Below are positions 1 through 11,500 of a stretch of 64,000 bases of DNA, piece by piece. The notes beneath the pieces were generated by a model. The model was given only the letters and a program-made list of their open reading frames with translations, was not told where the DNA came from and did not search any database. Both the position numbers and the translations under genes were made by a program. Every line of letters starts with the position of its first letter. The first letter of the stretch is position 1. Origin of the DNA: Theristus sp. LFF4_11 (Eukaryota; Nematoda; Chromadorea; Monhysterida; Xyalidae); contig JASANC010002016.1 of assembly GCA_030248135.1 (NCBI GenBank), positions 1-64,000 on the forward strand, written 5' to 3'.

Positions 1-1027
1 CACGACCGTTTTTCAGATACCCGATAACATGGCCACATGTTAAAACTTGCGTGCTGAGCTAAACTAACGTGTTAAACTTGCGTCTGTCAGTTGCCCGCAA
101 CGTGATCGCGAAATCATGGTACGTGTTTTCGATACGATGATTTGAAGAGTGGGCTCTCGCCATGTGGCAGATAGCATAGCTGGTTGAACCTGAAAGTAAG
201 TGTCTTGGGGGGGGGGCGACCGGGTCGACAGGGGTTGCCGACTTCGCTACAGCAAACGGGAATTTTTGAACACAGGCAAATTGTGGTAATTTTCTCAGGA
301 GGAACCACTAAGAACGGTTCCAGATTCAAGTACACGTCGAAAAAGTGCCCTGTTTTACTGTTGAAAATGCAACTTTCCCTCTATGAAATGGACATAATTT
401 CAATAAAACACGATTTTCGCTCTTATAGTTTCCCGGATCGTTCTGAAAATAGTCTAGATGAACTCAGCTCGACGAGACGCTTCGAACGAACCTAACTTGT
501 CAGATGTTGGTTAATACCACATCACACGACCGTTTTTCAGATACCCGATAACATGGCCACATGTTAAAACTTGCGTGCTGAGCTAAACTAACGTGTTAAA
601 CTTGCGTCTGTCAGTTGCCCGCAACGTGATCGCGAAATCATGGTACGTGTTTTCGATACGATGATTTGAAGAGTGGGCTCTCGCCATGTGGCAGATAGCA
701 TAGCTGGTTGAACCTGAAAGTAAGTGTCTTGGGGGGGGGGGGGCGACCGGGTCGACAGGGGTTGCCGACTTAGCTACAGCAAACAGGAATTTTTGAACAC
801 AGTCAAATTTTGGTAATTTTCTAAAGAGGAACAACTAAGAACGGTTCAATATTCAAGTACACGTCGAAAATTGTCCTGTTTTACTGTTGAAAATGCAACT
901 TTCCCTCTATGAAATGGACATAATTTCAATAAAACACGATTTTCGCTCTTATAGTTTTCCGGATCGTTCTGAAAATAGTCTAGATGAACTCAGCTCGACG
1001 AGACGCTTCGAACAAACCTAACTTGTA
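1..1027. repeat. Tandem duplication of a 524-bp unit (two copies)
   Basis: Positions 1-523 recur almost unchanged at about 525-1027, with a period of 524 bp. Both copies begin CACGACCGTTTTTCAG and end near CGAACxAACCTAACTTG. Each contains a G-run (about 207-216 and 730-742) whose length differs, as expected for slippage. The only long open frame (184-495) is not open in the second copy, so I do not call it coding. The repeat may continue left of the window. Confidence 0.9.
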
Positions 1028-1280
1028 AAAAAAAAATTTTTTTTTTAAAAAAAAAATTTTTTTTTTAATTTAAAAAAAAAAATCCGGATTTTTTTTTTCC
1101 CCCTAACCCTAGTTGGACCCCCCCCCCTCACTTTTTGGTCGGCACCCCCCCCCACGGTACCATACCCCCCCCTCGAAATTTTTTTTGGGCCCACGGTACT
1201 GCCCCTCACTCGAGGTCCCGCTTTCGCTACTGCCCCCTCCGCGAGAAAACACGGGATCGCACCCCCCCCTCACGGTGGTC
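1028..1280. repeat. A/T homopolymer block followed by C-run tracts
   Basis: Alternating runs of A and T (1028-1100) are followed by several C-runs of 7-10 bases (1119-1270). The motif GAGGTCCCGCTTTCGCTACTG near 1212-1232 recurs at about 3108-3129 on the other side of the inverted repeat, so the C-rich block flanks that repeat on both sides in the same orientation. No gene is visible. Confidence 0.7.
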
Positions 1281-2943
1281 TGGGTTGTTAAACAAAAATG
1301 AAAATTAAAAAAAAAAGTGATTAAAAAAAACAAAAATGCCGATTTAAAAAAAAAAAAAAAATTCGAAAAATTTTCCTCTAATATGCTCTGAAAACCTCAA
1401 TTTTGGCACAATTTTTCGAAAGTTCAACAAAAATTTTCTTTGATTATACCTCGTAAAACCTTTAGCAGTCGATTTTGGGCCGTTTTACCGACTGATTTTA
1501 GGCTTCGACAACATCTGCGATGAAGTTTTTGAGCGTCCCAAAGCTTAGCCTACCATTTCCGATGCAGATAAGGTGACGATTCGCCTCGCAGAGCGTCCGA
1601 TTGTGCTCGCTGCTCCGTTTGCAAGCGCTACGTTGTCTGGTTGCTGCTTCGTGTCGTGTCGTCGCGACACCATCAGAAGAATTGATCGAATTTCAAGGCG
1701 GTATGTTTGTCTTCACTTTAGCATTAGCTTAGCTGGGGACAATTAGTGACGTTTTGGAGGTCAAAACACAAGAAGAGGCATGGTGACGGTTTGGAAAAGG
1801 GGTAATTGAGGTCACCAAAACAAAATCTGCAAAGTTCCGCCATACGGGAGTCATTCGGGAGGCGCTTGCATATCATATGTGGTTCTTCGGACTCCCTGAT
1901 TGATTTAGCACAACTTTGATTTTTGAATTTTTTTTTTTTTTTTAAATTTAAAAAAAAAACAAAAATGACGATTTTTGTTTTTTTTTTAACAACCCTACGG
2001 TGGTCAATCTCATCTCAATTTTTTCCAAAAATACCGTAATTTTTGCATTTTTCTTGACGTTTGTGTCTGTCCCTGCATAGATTTTGTTGTTTCTGACCAA
2101 ACAAGCAGCTTGTTTGCACAAAATATTCTGTATTTTACAAGAATTTCTGTGTTTTTCTAAGGCAAAAATTTGGTATTACCCGTGCGATCCCGTGCACCTA
2201 GGGTTGTTAAAAAAAACAAAAATCGTCATTTTTGTTTTTTTTTTAAAAAAAAAAATTTTTTTTTTAAAAAAAAAAATTTCAAAAATCAAAGTTGTGCTAA
2301 ATCAATCAGGGAGTCCGAAGAACCACATATGATATGCAAGCGCCTCCCGAATGACTCCCATATGACGGAACTTTGCAGATTTTGTTTTGGTGACCTCAAT
2401 AACCCCTTTTCCAAACCGTCACCATGCCTCTTCTTGTGTTTTGACCTCCAAAACGTCACTAATTGTCCCCAGCTAAACTAATGCTAAAGTGAAGACAAAC
2501 ATACCGCCTTGAAATTCGATCAATTCTTCTGATGGTGTTGCGACGACACGACACGAAGCAGCAAGCAACCAGACAACGTAGCGCTTGCAAACGGAGCAGC
2601 GAGCACAATCGGACGCTCTGCGAGGCGAATCGTCACCTTATCTGCATCGGAAATGGTAGGCCAAGCTTTGGGACGCTCAAAAACTTCATCGCAGATGTTG
2701 TCGTAGCCTAAAATCAGTCGGTAAAACGGCCCAAAATCGACTGCTAAAGGTTTTACGAGGTATAATCAAAGAAAATTTTTGTTGAACTTTCGAAAAATTT
2801 TGCCAAAATTGAGGTTTTCAGAGCATATTAGAGAAAAATTTTTCGAATTTTTTTTTTTAAAAAAAAAATCGGCATTTTTGTTTTTTTTTTAATCACTTTT
2901 TTTTTTAAAAAAAAAAATTTTCATTTTTGTTTAACAACCCTAC
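1281..2943. repeat. Large inverted repeat: two copies of one short-TIR element in opposite orientation
   Basis: The left arm (about 1285-1997) is matched in reverse complement by the right arm (about 2200-2940), with a spacer of about 200 bp (1998-2199). Each arm is bounded by GGGTTGTTAA followed by A/T runs, so each looks like one MITE of about 715-740 bp and the pair like two head-to-head copies. The arm cores (1500-1690 versus 2520-2710) match over long stretches with few differences. No transposase frame is visible. A rearranged single element could give the same pattern. Confidence 0.8.
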
Positions 2944-3138
2944 GTGCACCCCCCCCTCACGAAATTTTTCTGCCAGTGCAGTAGTGCACTGTGCACCCCC
3001 CCTCAGGAAAATTTGCTGCCCGTGCACCCCCCCCCCCTCCACCGAGAAGGCACCTGCTGACCCCCCCCCCCCCCTCTAAAATTAGGCAAACACCCCCCCC
3101 CCTCACCCGAGGTCCCGCTTTCGCTACTGGGCTCCGCC
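2944..3138. promoter_or_regulatory. C-run tract immediately upstream of the EXOSC7 start codon
   Basis: Several runs of 7-13 C residues lie between 2949 and 3106 and end 33 bp before the EXOSC7-like ATG. The complementary strand has repeated G-runs able to form G-quadruplexes. A promoter role is inferred from position only; no TATA or initiator motif is evident. Confidence 0.35.
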
Positions 3139-6100
3139 ATGAACTCAGCAAGCTGTCGGTTGAGCGAATCGGAACAAGTGTTTATTATTCAAGGAATGCA
3201 CGATGGAATGCGATCGGACGGTCGGAGGTTCGTTTGTCTTCTTGTCTGTGTCTTTCTCATCTTGTTCCGTAACCATGCTTGCGGTACTCCTTCAAAATAC
3301 GGGTCCGCTCAAATTTTATCGCAGCGCGCTGATCGATGGCTCAAATGAAAGCCCTCGTTCTGCTGAGTAATCCTGTGTATGGGTTTTTTTAAATTCAAAA
3401 ATTTGAAGAAGTTATTGGAAATTGAAATTTTCGATTGAGTGCGTCTGTGGTGAGCGTGTGCAGTGCACTGATTGACTGTATTTATGTGCTTGCTTCTGTA
3501 CGCTGTCTGCTCCGAGTGTTCTCTTTCACACGCGCTGCTCCGAGCACGGTTAGTGTGGTGTCATTGTGCTGAAGGCGTCCGATCTGGCAGGTTGAGCACC
3601 CTCGGAACCGGTTAGTTTTTGGTTCGACTCCGGCTTGCGACATGAGTACTTTTGTCTGTTTTTTTTAATTTTCACCCTTTTTCTTCATGCTGCAACAAAT
3701 TTCACGTTCTTTTGATTTCTGCCACAACTGCCTAAATATTTTTCACTGACGAACTAACAAAAGAAAGTTCACTGTTTTTAGACTAGAACTTCACTGACTT
3801 CACGATTGTCTCACGAGCGTTGCGATTTTCTCACGGTGTGATTGAGAACGAATGCTCCTTTCCTCTACAGCACACAGCGCATGCAGAAAAGTTTCTCACA
3901 CGCTTTCCTCACTGCATAAATGCACTGAAGCGCGTGGGAACAAGCCGATTTCTAGCAGCTACCACACAATCAACGGAGTTTAATTCCCACGGAGTTTTAA
4001 AAAACTTTTGTTTCAATTGCAGCGTGAGATCCGAACACGGTATCCATCTTTTCCGTTTCTATCTCACTGCATTGAACTGAACAAACACAAACTCGTCTGA
4101 ACTTTTTGACGCAGCAACAAGCACAATTTGAATGCACACAGCTTCATGCAAACGCAAAACGCAAGCAACAAAACCAAAAGTTCAAAAGTTCATTTCATAG
4201 GAACAGGAAACCCAACGGAGGTGAAAGCCCGGAGTCGAACCAAAAACTAACCGGTTCCGAGGGTGCTCAACCTGCCAGATCGGACGCCTTCAGCACAATG
4301 ACACCACACTAACCGTGCTCGGAGCAGCGCGTGTGAAAGAGAGCACTCGGAGCAGACAGCGTACAGAAGCAAGCACATAAATACAGTCAATCAGTGCACT
4401 GCACACGCTCACCACAGACGCACTCAATCGAAAATTTCAATTTCCAATAACTTCTTCAAATTTTTGAATTTCAAAAAACCCATACATAGGATTACTCAGC
4501 ATTAGGGGTGGTAAAAACGGTTTTTTTCAAATCCATGTATATAAAACGGTTTTTTATACCGCGTCCGGTTCTTTATACCCGGTTTTTTTACCGACCCAGT
4601 ATTTGAAGAATCTTGTGATTGCGACAATTTCTGGTACTCTGATTTTACGCAAACCGCTGAATAATGAGTAAAAGACCACAATTCTAGCCAGAAACTGTAT
4701 GTGTTTCAATGGAAACGTATTCCAATCTTGATTTTATTTGAATCGGTGGCGCTTAGAGAGAATGCAGCATCAGAAAAATTATCAGATGCGAGTTTAAAAC
4801 AAAAAAAAACTAACGCAAGACAGATTGACATGTGCAACAGCAAGGAATGTGATACATGCAAATCAATTGAACTGACACGATCGAGAGATATGTAACTGCA
4901 CAACAATTTCACCGCGTTTCTAAACACAAAAGATCACCGAAAGACAAAAAGAATCACGAACCCGCACAGACGAAAGAAGTGAACCAAGAACAAAATTGAA
5001 AGAGCAAAAAAATCAGATAGAGATTCGGGTCACTATCACCAGTACAACAGCACGACGACATCACCAACAAAACTTTGAGCAATTTCCGAGTTCAAAGACA
5101 CAAAATTTCAGGAAATTTGACTGAATAAATATTAGTCATTCACCCGATTTTTGTCTATTCATCATCATCATCATGAGTATCATCAATGCAGCCGTCACCA
5201 TCATCATCAGTGAAGTCGTCATCAGAGCTGTCCACACAATTTGCCGATGCAAGCGCAGCAATGTTCTCAGTGGCAGCAGCTGACGCTGCCGACGGGGACT
5301 GCGAATCCGTGCTGTCGCAGTTTGACAGCAACGATTCCGTGCTGTTGCCAGCAACACTTGACACGGGTCTCAGGGTGCTTTATTTATACCAAGAGCGTGA
5401 ATTGTGTTCTCCGGAACATCAAGTTATGAAGTGGCGAAAATGAAAATTGAAATGGATATGCGGAATACAGTGCATTTTGAGTGATTTCAAAAATTGAAAT
5501 TTGGGTCCTTCGGCGGTATAAAAAACCGGAAAAAAACCAAAATTTACGCGGTAAAATATCGGTAATTTATTTTGGCCATTTTTTGGCGCTGGTATGAAAA
5601 ACCGTTTTTTATACCGTTTTTTATACCGAAAAAAACCGTTTTTTATACCGACCCACCCCTACTCAGCATAACGAGGGCTTTCATTTGAGCCATCAATCAG
5701 CGCGCTGCGATGAAATTTGAGCGGACCCGTATTTTGAAGGAGTACCCATGCTTGCTTGGTTGGTTTTATATTTTCCACTGTATGTGTACAATTTTACACA
5801 CACCTGAACAAAATCGGTGTCTAATAAATGCAGTAAACAAAACCCCCACGAAAAAAATCGATTTTCTCTGAATGTTCGAAGCGGAGCGTCATTGTTCCTG
5901 TTTGCAGAACAGACGAATACCGGCCAATTTCGCTCGAAGTCGGTGTTTTGGACGGCTGCTGCGGATCGGCGCGATTGCGGGCCGCCAAAACGGATGTGCT
6001 CGTTGGAATCAAGGTCAGGCGATCCTTTCCTTTCTTGGTGTCAAAGTGTTTTTTTTGTGTTTTCTCAAAGTGTCTGTGTCTTCATCGATAAACTGACACA

Positions 6101-8053
6101 TTTTATTAGTGGTGTAATGTTGCTGCTTTTGGGTGGTTTTTCTTCTGTGTTGCGCCAGATTATTGTAGTCCCTGAGAATAAAAAAAGTCATGTTTTTCTC
6201 TTTTTGTCATCTCAATGGGAAATACGCGATTTTCATCACGAAATCACTTTTCCAGGCAGAACTGACGGAGCCAAGCATCGAAAGCGGCTCTGCGGGCAGA
6301 CTGCAGTTTTCAGTAGACTGTTCCGCGAATGCAGCGCCGCAGTTCGAAGGTTTTGGTCGTTTGGTGTGAATTCAGCTAAAAAGGATTGGAATACTTTTAC
6401 CGAGTTTTTGTCAGTTTTGTCGGTTGTGTGTGTCCGTCGAATTGTTCGTGTCCGAGTCTGCCTGAGACGGTCTGTCTTTGGCAGTAAAATTCGACATTGT
6501 GTATCCTGTTACAATTTACAATGGTTCATTCGGAAGAAAATTATTGGCTTCAGGTCGTGGCGGTGAGTCAATGGCAGCGCAGCTTGCCGCCTTGCTCTCG
6601 GAAGTCTACAGTTGCGCAGTCGACCTCAGTGTTCTGTCGATTGTGCCTGATGAGCGCTGTTGGTGTTTGTATGTCGACGTGCTGATATTGCAACTCGATG
6701 GCAGGTTCGTTGGGCAGGAATTTTCGTTTTTGAGTTTTCTTCGCATGACACCTACTCTTAATATCCTCATTGTGCGTATAAATCATCGGCGAACGCGCTT
6801 TTCAGTTTGATCGATTTCATTTCCGTGGCCGTCAAGGCTGCGCTGTGTGATGTGGTGCTGCCGAAAGTGCACGTGAAAGCGGCGGACGATGGCGCTGAGG
6901 CGGAGGTTGGATGGGAAATAGGCATCATTGGCATCTGTTTTTTTTGGTATCCCATGCCAAAATTTTAAGTCAAATGCCGGAAAGCGGTTTGGCCTTCACC
7001 TCATTTCAGATTATTCACATATCATCAACTAATCTGAATATCCGCACAAAACTATTTTCATTTGTGTTTGCCTTTCACGGTGACTTACCTGAGTTCGTAC
7101 GCATTGCAATGAGACCTTAGTGAATGGCGTATTCCGTGCGGCCAATTCGAGTTATGAATTCGAGTTCGCCAATTTTTTTGCGAGATCCGCGTGAAATTCC
7201 ACATTGGTGATTTTCAGCTGGAACTTACAGACGATGAGTGGTCGTTGGGGCTGGTGTTTGCGGAGCAATGTCCCTGTCTGGCGACGGTGCACAAAATCGG
7301 CTGGGCAAACGTGTCTGATCTGACGCCGATGGAGGAGCGCTGCTCGAAGGTGTTGGTTGAGAAAAAGCAACTAAATCTACAGTCTACCTCTATAGCATAT
7401 CCAACTGGCTGATTGGCTGGTGGTCACGTGATGCATGCATTGCTGTGCGCAACGAAACTTTGCCCGTACAGCAACATGCCTGTGCAGAATGCAGGCGAAT
7501 AATGGACAGCGAAGTGTTCCGTGAGCCATTCAACGCCCCTGCCACGATTAATCAGGCGTTTATCCGACGATTAGTGAGTTTTTTTTGGGCACAACGGATA
7601 GCTCGGGACCGCCATAGCTCGGCGTCTTGTGCTAGGGTCGAAACTAAACTTTTTTGGTGGGTTTAGTTTTTGGTCAGGTTTCGCGAAACAAAACTGAAAA
7701 TGAAATGCCACTACACGAGTGGTCAACATCCTATTTTCTAAACCGCACCCTTAAAACGAACAGCAAGCAGCTGTGCATTGCTCCTCTCAAGCAGTCAGTC
7801 AGTCAGTCAGTTTTGGCTTGCCTACTCATGGTGTCTTACACTTTTCTGGTATTATGCCGTGCACTGCAGAATAAAACTGACTGACTCCTCGCAGGCGTGT
7901 GTGAGCGTCGGCTGTCGCGCCAATGGGCAGCTATGTCTCGTGCGTCAGCATGGTCAAGGCGGCTCGTTGGACATCGACTCCGTTGGAGACATGATACAGG
8001 CAGCGACACTGGCCGCCATGTTCTTGCACGAGCAGACGTCGACCGAGCGATGA
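3139..8053 (+). CDS. EXOSC7: Exosome complex subunit Rrp42/EXOSC7 homolog
   Basis: RNase PH-fold ring subunit of the RNA exosome (3'-5' RNA processing and decay in nucleus and cytoplasm); eukaryotic Rrp42 is structural rather than catalytic. Exons: 3139-3227, 5908-6013, 6256-6349, 6554-6704, 6806-6905, 7218-7349, 7895-8053. All phases join, giving 276 aa (human about 291). Diagnostic segments are LSESEQVFIIQG at the N terminus, GSARLRAAKTDVLVGIK in exon 2, ERCWCLYVDVLILQLDG in exon 4, ISVAVKAAL in exon 5 and a C-terminal GQGGSLDIDSVGDM. The 3139 ATG opens the conserved N terminus directly. Intron 1 is 2.7 kb and holds an inverted repeat carrying a nested hAT-like insertion; the other introns are 101-545 bp. 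An AATAAA lies at 8300. Identity is based on my recall of the family; splice sites are by eye. Confidence 0.93.
3288..5745. repeat. Inverted repeat in EXOSC7 intron 1, right arm split by a hAT-like element
   Basis: The left arm (about 3288-3635) is repeated in reverse complement at about 4228-4502, and the remainder resumes at 5662-5745 after the inserted element at 4503-5661. Both arms contain GGTTCGACTCCGG, which resembles a Pol III B box, so the arms may carry tRNA-derived sequence. The spacer (3636-4227) shows no convincing coding frame. Confidence 0.85.
4503..5661. mobile_element. Non-autonomous hAT-like element, copy 1
   Basis: Ends are TAGGGGTGG at 4503 and CCACCCCTA ending at 5661. 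The element is flanked by a perfect 8-bp duplication CTCAGCAT (4495-4502 and 5662-5669), the hallmark of the hAT superfamily. Subterminal regions contain repeated AAAACGGTTTTTTATACCG-type motifs, likely transposase-binding sites. Length 1159 bp. No hAT dimerisation domain is visible. An acidic 69-codon frame on the minus strand (5155-5364) is kept in the second copy at 33925-35075. It sits inside one arm of an older inverted repeat, so it is the younger insertion. Confidence 0.88.
7385..7490. repeat. Palindromic MITE family C, degraded copy in EXOSC7 intron 6
   Basis: Contains CTGATTGGCTGGTGGTCACG followed by TGATGCATGC, matching better copies at 18069-18255, 29973-30140 and 32587-32722. Only part of the palindrome is recognisable. 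Confidence 0.5.
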
Positions 8054-8299
8054 CGATGAGAGGATGATGCAAGTCGTGATGGCATTTTTTATGGTCATTG
8101 TTCCGTTGTCCGCTCGTTTTGATCTGGCAACGTGAAAGTCATCACACGAGCCAGTATCGATGTTTCTGGTGGTTCTTTCTGTTTCGGTTTTTTTTCTCTG
8201 TTGATGTTTTTGATTCGTTCTTCTTGTTGTTGGTTTGTTTTTATTTCCGTGAAACGGGTACCCATTAATGTTTTGTTTTTGAACCTGAAAAAACAAGAC

Positions 8300-8305
8300 A
8301 ATAAA
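8300..8305 (+). other. Candidate polyadenylation signal for the EXOSC7 homolog
   Basis: AATAAA 247 bp after the stop codon and before the next gene start at 8563. Assigned by motif and position only. Confidence 0.4.
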
Positions 8306-8562
8306 TCAATCAAAAAAATCATGCGATTGCTTCAACTGTCTGTTTGGATTGGCTTTTTTGCCACACGCGAAATGCGACTGATGTTGCGGTTGTGGACTTC
8401 TTGTGTTCAATTGTTTTATTTTGTTCATATAAGTAACTTTTTTCGCTTAAATAACTTTGCTAGAACGGATGATACACTGTGATTGTTCTGAATTCTTGCT
8501 CAAAATATCAATAAGAAAAACCGATTCTATTCGCGTTTCGATTAGCGGACTGAAGTTGCAAA

Positions 8563-11500
8563 ATGGGTGGCGATTCAACGGTGAGAGATTTTTTTGAAAA
8601 TTGAAGTCATGCTTTTTTTGTCTTTCGAGAGGGGCACATCACTAATGAGGCCACCCCTCTTCTGCATATAATGTTGGCCAGGCCGAGATTCAGAACCACC
8701 ATGTAAATTGGTTGATCTGTTGTTATCTGAACTGTGATTTGGGGCTCACACTTGATCGTGAAGTGCGAATGCCGTCCATCTTGCGCATTCAGGCCAGCTT
8801 TGGCATGTTGCCTAAAATCATCAACGGCGGCGTCGCCGGCATCGTTGGTGTGACGTGCGTCTTCCCGCTGGATCTCGTGAAAACCAGAATTCAGAATCAA
8901 CAGACCGGCATGTACAACGGAATGTGCGTTCGCGACCGGTTTTTTAGGGGTTGGGGCGGGGTTTTCTAATGGTATTCTATCGGTTTATCTTCTGTTCGGT
9001 TCGCCACTATCATGATCTCGCAAATTTCTCCCACTATTCCAATAATTGTTTGCGTTTGTTTCTTCTTTCTAGTCTCACAATTTAACAACAGTTTTTTTTC
9101 AGATTCGATTGTTTTCGAAAAAGCTGGGCGGCCGGCGGCTTTCGAGGGATGTACCAAGGTATGGTGAACAGTGCTATTGCATTGTTTAATTCAAGTTTCT
9201 ATCGCGCTGTTTGGTTGCATTTTGCGCTGATAGTGAAGCTACGAACCGGCGCGTTTGGTCTTGAGTGTGTTTTGTTTTTATTTGTTTTTCTGGTGACCAG
9301 ACATCCATCCCGACTGCAAACCATATAAAAACGTACCTGCTATCCTATACCAGGGTTTGTACTTTTTTATATGGCCAGGAATAAACGGTTTTATTTCCGT
9401 TTTAAAACTATGCTAACCCATGCTATCCTATGCCACGGTGTAAAACACAACTCGAAGTAACACCATGCAACTTTGTGTCACATGTTGAACATTGTATTTT
9501 TTGAACAGCGACGTTGCCACGCAAAAGTGTTTTACGGCATTGATGTCTTCATTTCATACTTTAATTGTCTTCTCGCTGAATTTCTTTTAGATAGATCGAG
9601 ATTTGAATTCCAATTTCCCATTCTGTGCAGAACACAATTTCTGCTAAATTGCGTTAATTTTTTTTATTTGTTCGCGCGCCGGTTCCGGAAACCCTAAGGT
9701 ACTAAACTCCGGTGGAAACGGGCAATACTGCCCCGAGCCCAATTTACCCTCGGCTCTGGAGGGAGTAGACCATTAGATCTTGTTGGTCACTTTAGTTTCT
9801 CCATTATGTGTCTTGTCCGCAGCGAGGTTCGAACTCTCCCCTACAGAACGGCAGGCGAAAGCCCTGCAGTATTTTTGCGGTTTGAAAAAATGCTGGTGTA
9901 TCGTGCCGACGATTATTCATGGGGAACTGACATGAGTGCCTCTTTTTTCTGTTGACATGATTTTTTTATCGTCCGCGAGTTTATCATTTTGACGTCTGTA
10001 TTAGTCAGCATAAAGGCGCGTTTAGCAATTAGTTTTTCTTACGTACGCACGGAACGCACGTCGTTCTAAATGCGGGGCGCAAAACAGTCGTTTCGTTTAC
10101 GCCACACGACAAAACTGAAAACTGCGCACCGCATTTAGAACGACTGAAGTGTCGTGCATACATACGGAAAACTAATTCGCGTGGACAAAAAGTTGTGTGG
10201 TATGTCCGAACGTGCGGACGGACAAGCTTGCGTACGGGAATTAGAAAACGTGTAGCATCCGTCATACGACTGTCGTTCTAAATGCCGTGACCAAAAATAG
10301 TCCGTTCTGTTGCGGACAAAAATGCAAATGTCTGCCCTAGCAAATTTGAAAACGGGAATTGACAAATTTTATTTTTTAGTGGTCATCTCCCTTGCATTCC
10401 CTCCCCTTCCCCTACCCTCTTCCCCATTTTGCATTCAGTTTGTCGTCGCATTTTTATCACATGTGTTCTCAAGAAGCGCATGTAAAAATCTAAATTCTTT
10501 CAGTTTTGGTATATACAAACTGAATTTGAACAAATTTTGATTTGGATCTTTCAAAAATGGAAAATGCTGACCCAAAATCTCCGCCGACGCCGATCAGTTC
10601 GCTCGACGAAGCGCAGGTGACAGAGAAGCTGATCGAAGCTGTTTTGCTTTTTTGGAGCCAGCAGCCCCCTTCTCCGAAACCAGCAAGCGAGCAAACAAGC
10701 AAGCAAACAAACAAACAAACAAACAAACAAACAAACAAACAAACAAACAAACAAACAAACAAACGAACAAACAAACAACGAAAAACAACAGTTTCCAGTA
10801 GATTTCAGTTTTCTTTCTTTTCAAAACAGGCAAGTAGACCCACCAAATAAAACTGAGCATTTTTTCCCGTTGCCCCAACATCTAATATACCTTGATTTTC
10901 AACTTAAAATTAACAGACACTAGAAAATATGAACTTTTCCGCACATCCGTCGAACGACTTTTTGCTGCCAGCAGCAAAAAGTCGTCGGACAGTCGTGCGC
11001 AAGAAATTCTAATTCGCGTGCGCATTTGTCTTTTTACGCACGGACAAACAGTCGTTCTAAATCCCGTGCGCAAAACAGTCGTGTCGGATACACGTAAGTC
11101 ACACGCACGAAATTCTAATTCGCGTGGGCACAAGTTTTTTTGCGTGCGCACGGACAACGTTCTAAATCATGCGCGCAAAACAGTCGTTACGTGCGAACGA
11201 CAGTCATGCGTGCGAAATTCTAATTCGCGTAGCCATTTTTTAAGTTCTGTCTCCGTGCGTACGCACGAAAATCTAATTGCTAAACGCGCCTTTAGGAAGG
11301 TCGTAGGTGTTTGACGTCGCAAAGTCAACGAATTGCGTTGCGAGAAGTCAATTTTATAGGCCTGTTTTTTGTAACATGACTGACGTGAGTGCCTCCTCTT
11401 TTTTTCTGTTGACATGATTTTTTTTTCGTCCGGGTGTTTATCATTTTGACGTCTGTATTAGTCAGCATTAGGAAGGTCGTAGGTGTTTGACGTCGCAAAG

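Noticed and set aside
5817..6566. 249-codon plus-strand open frame
   Set aside because: It overlaps EXOSC7 exons 2-4 in another frame; the exon frames match the exosome subunit with correct splice phases, so this is a shadow.
10542..10881. Open frames across the CAAA microsatellite on both strands
   Set aside because: They encode simple repeats of Lys-Gln-Thr-Asn or Cys-Leu-Phe-Val and belong to a non-autonomous transposon interior.
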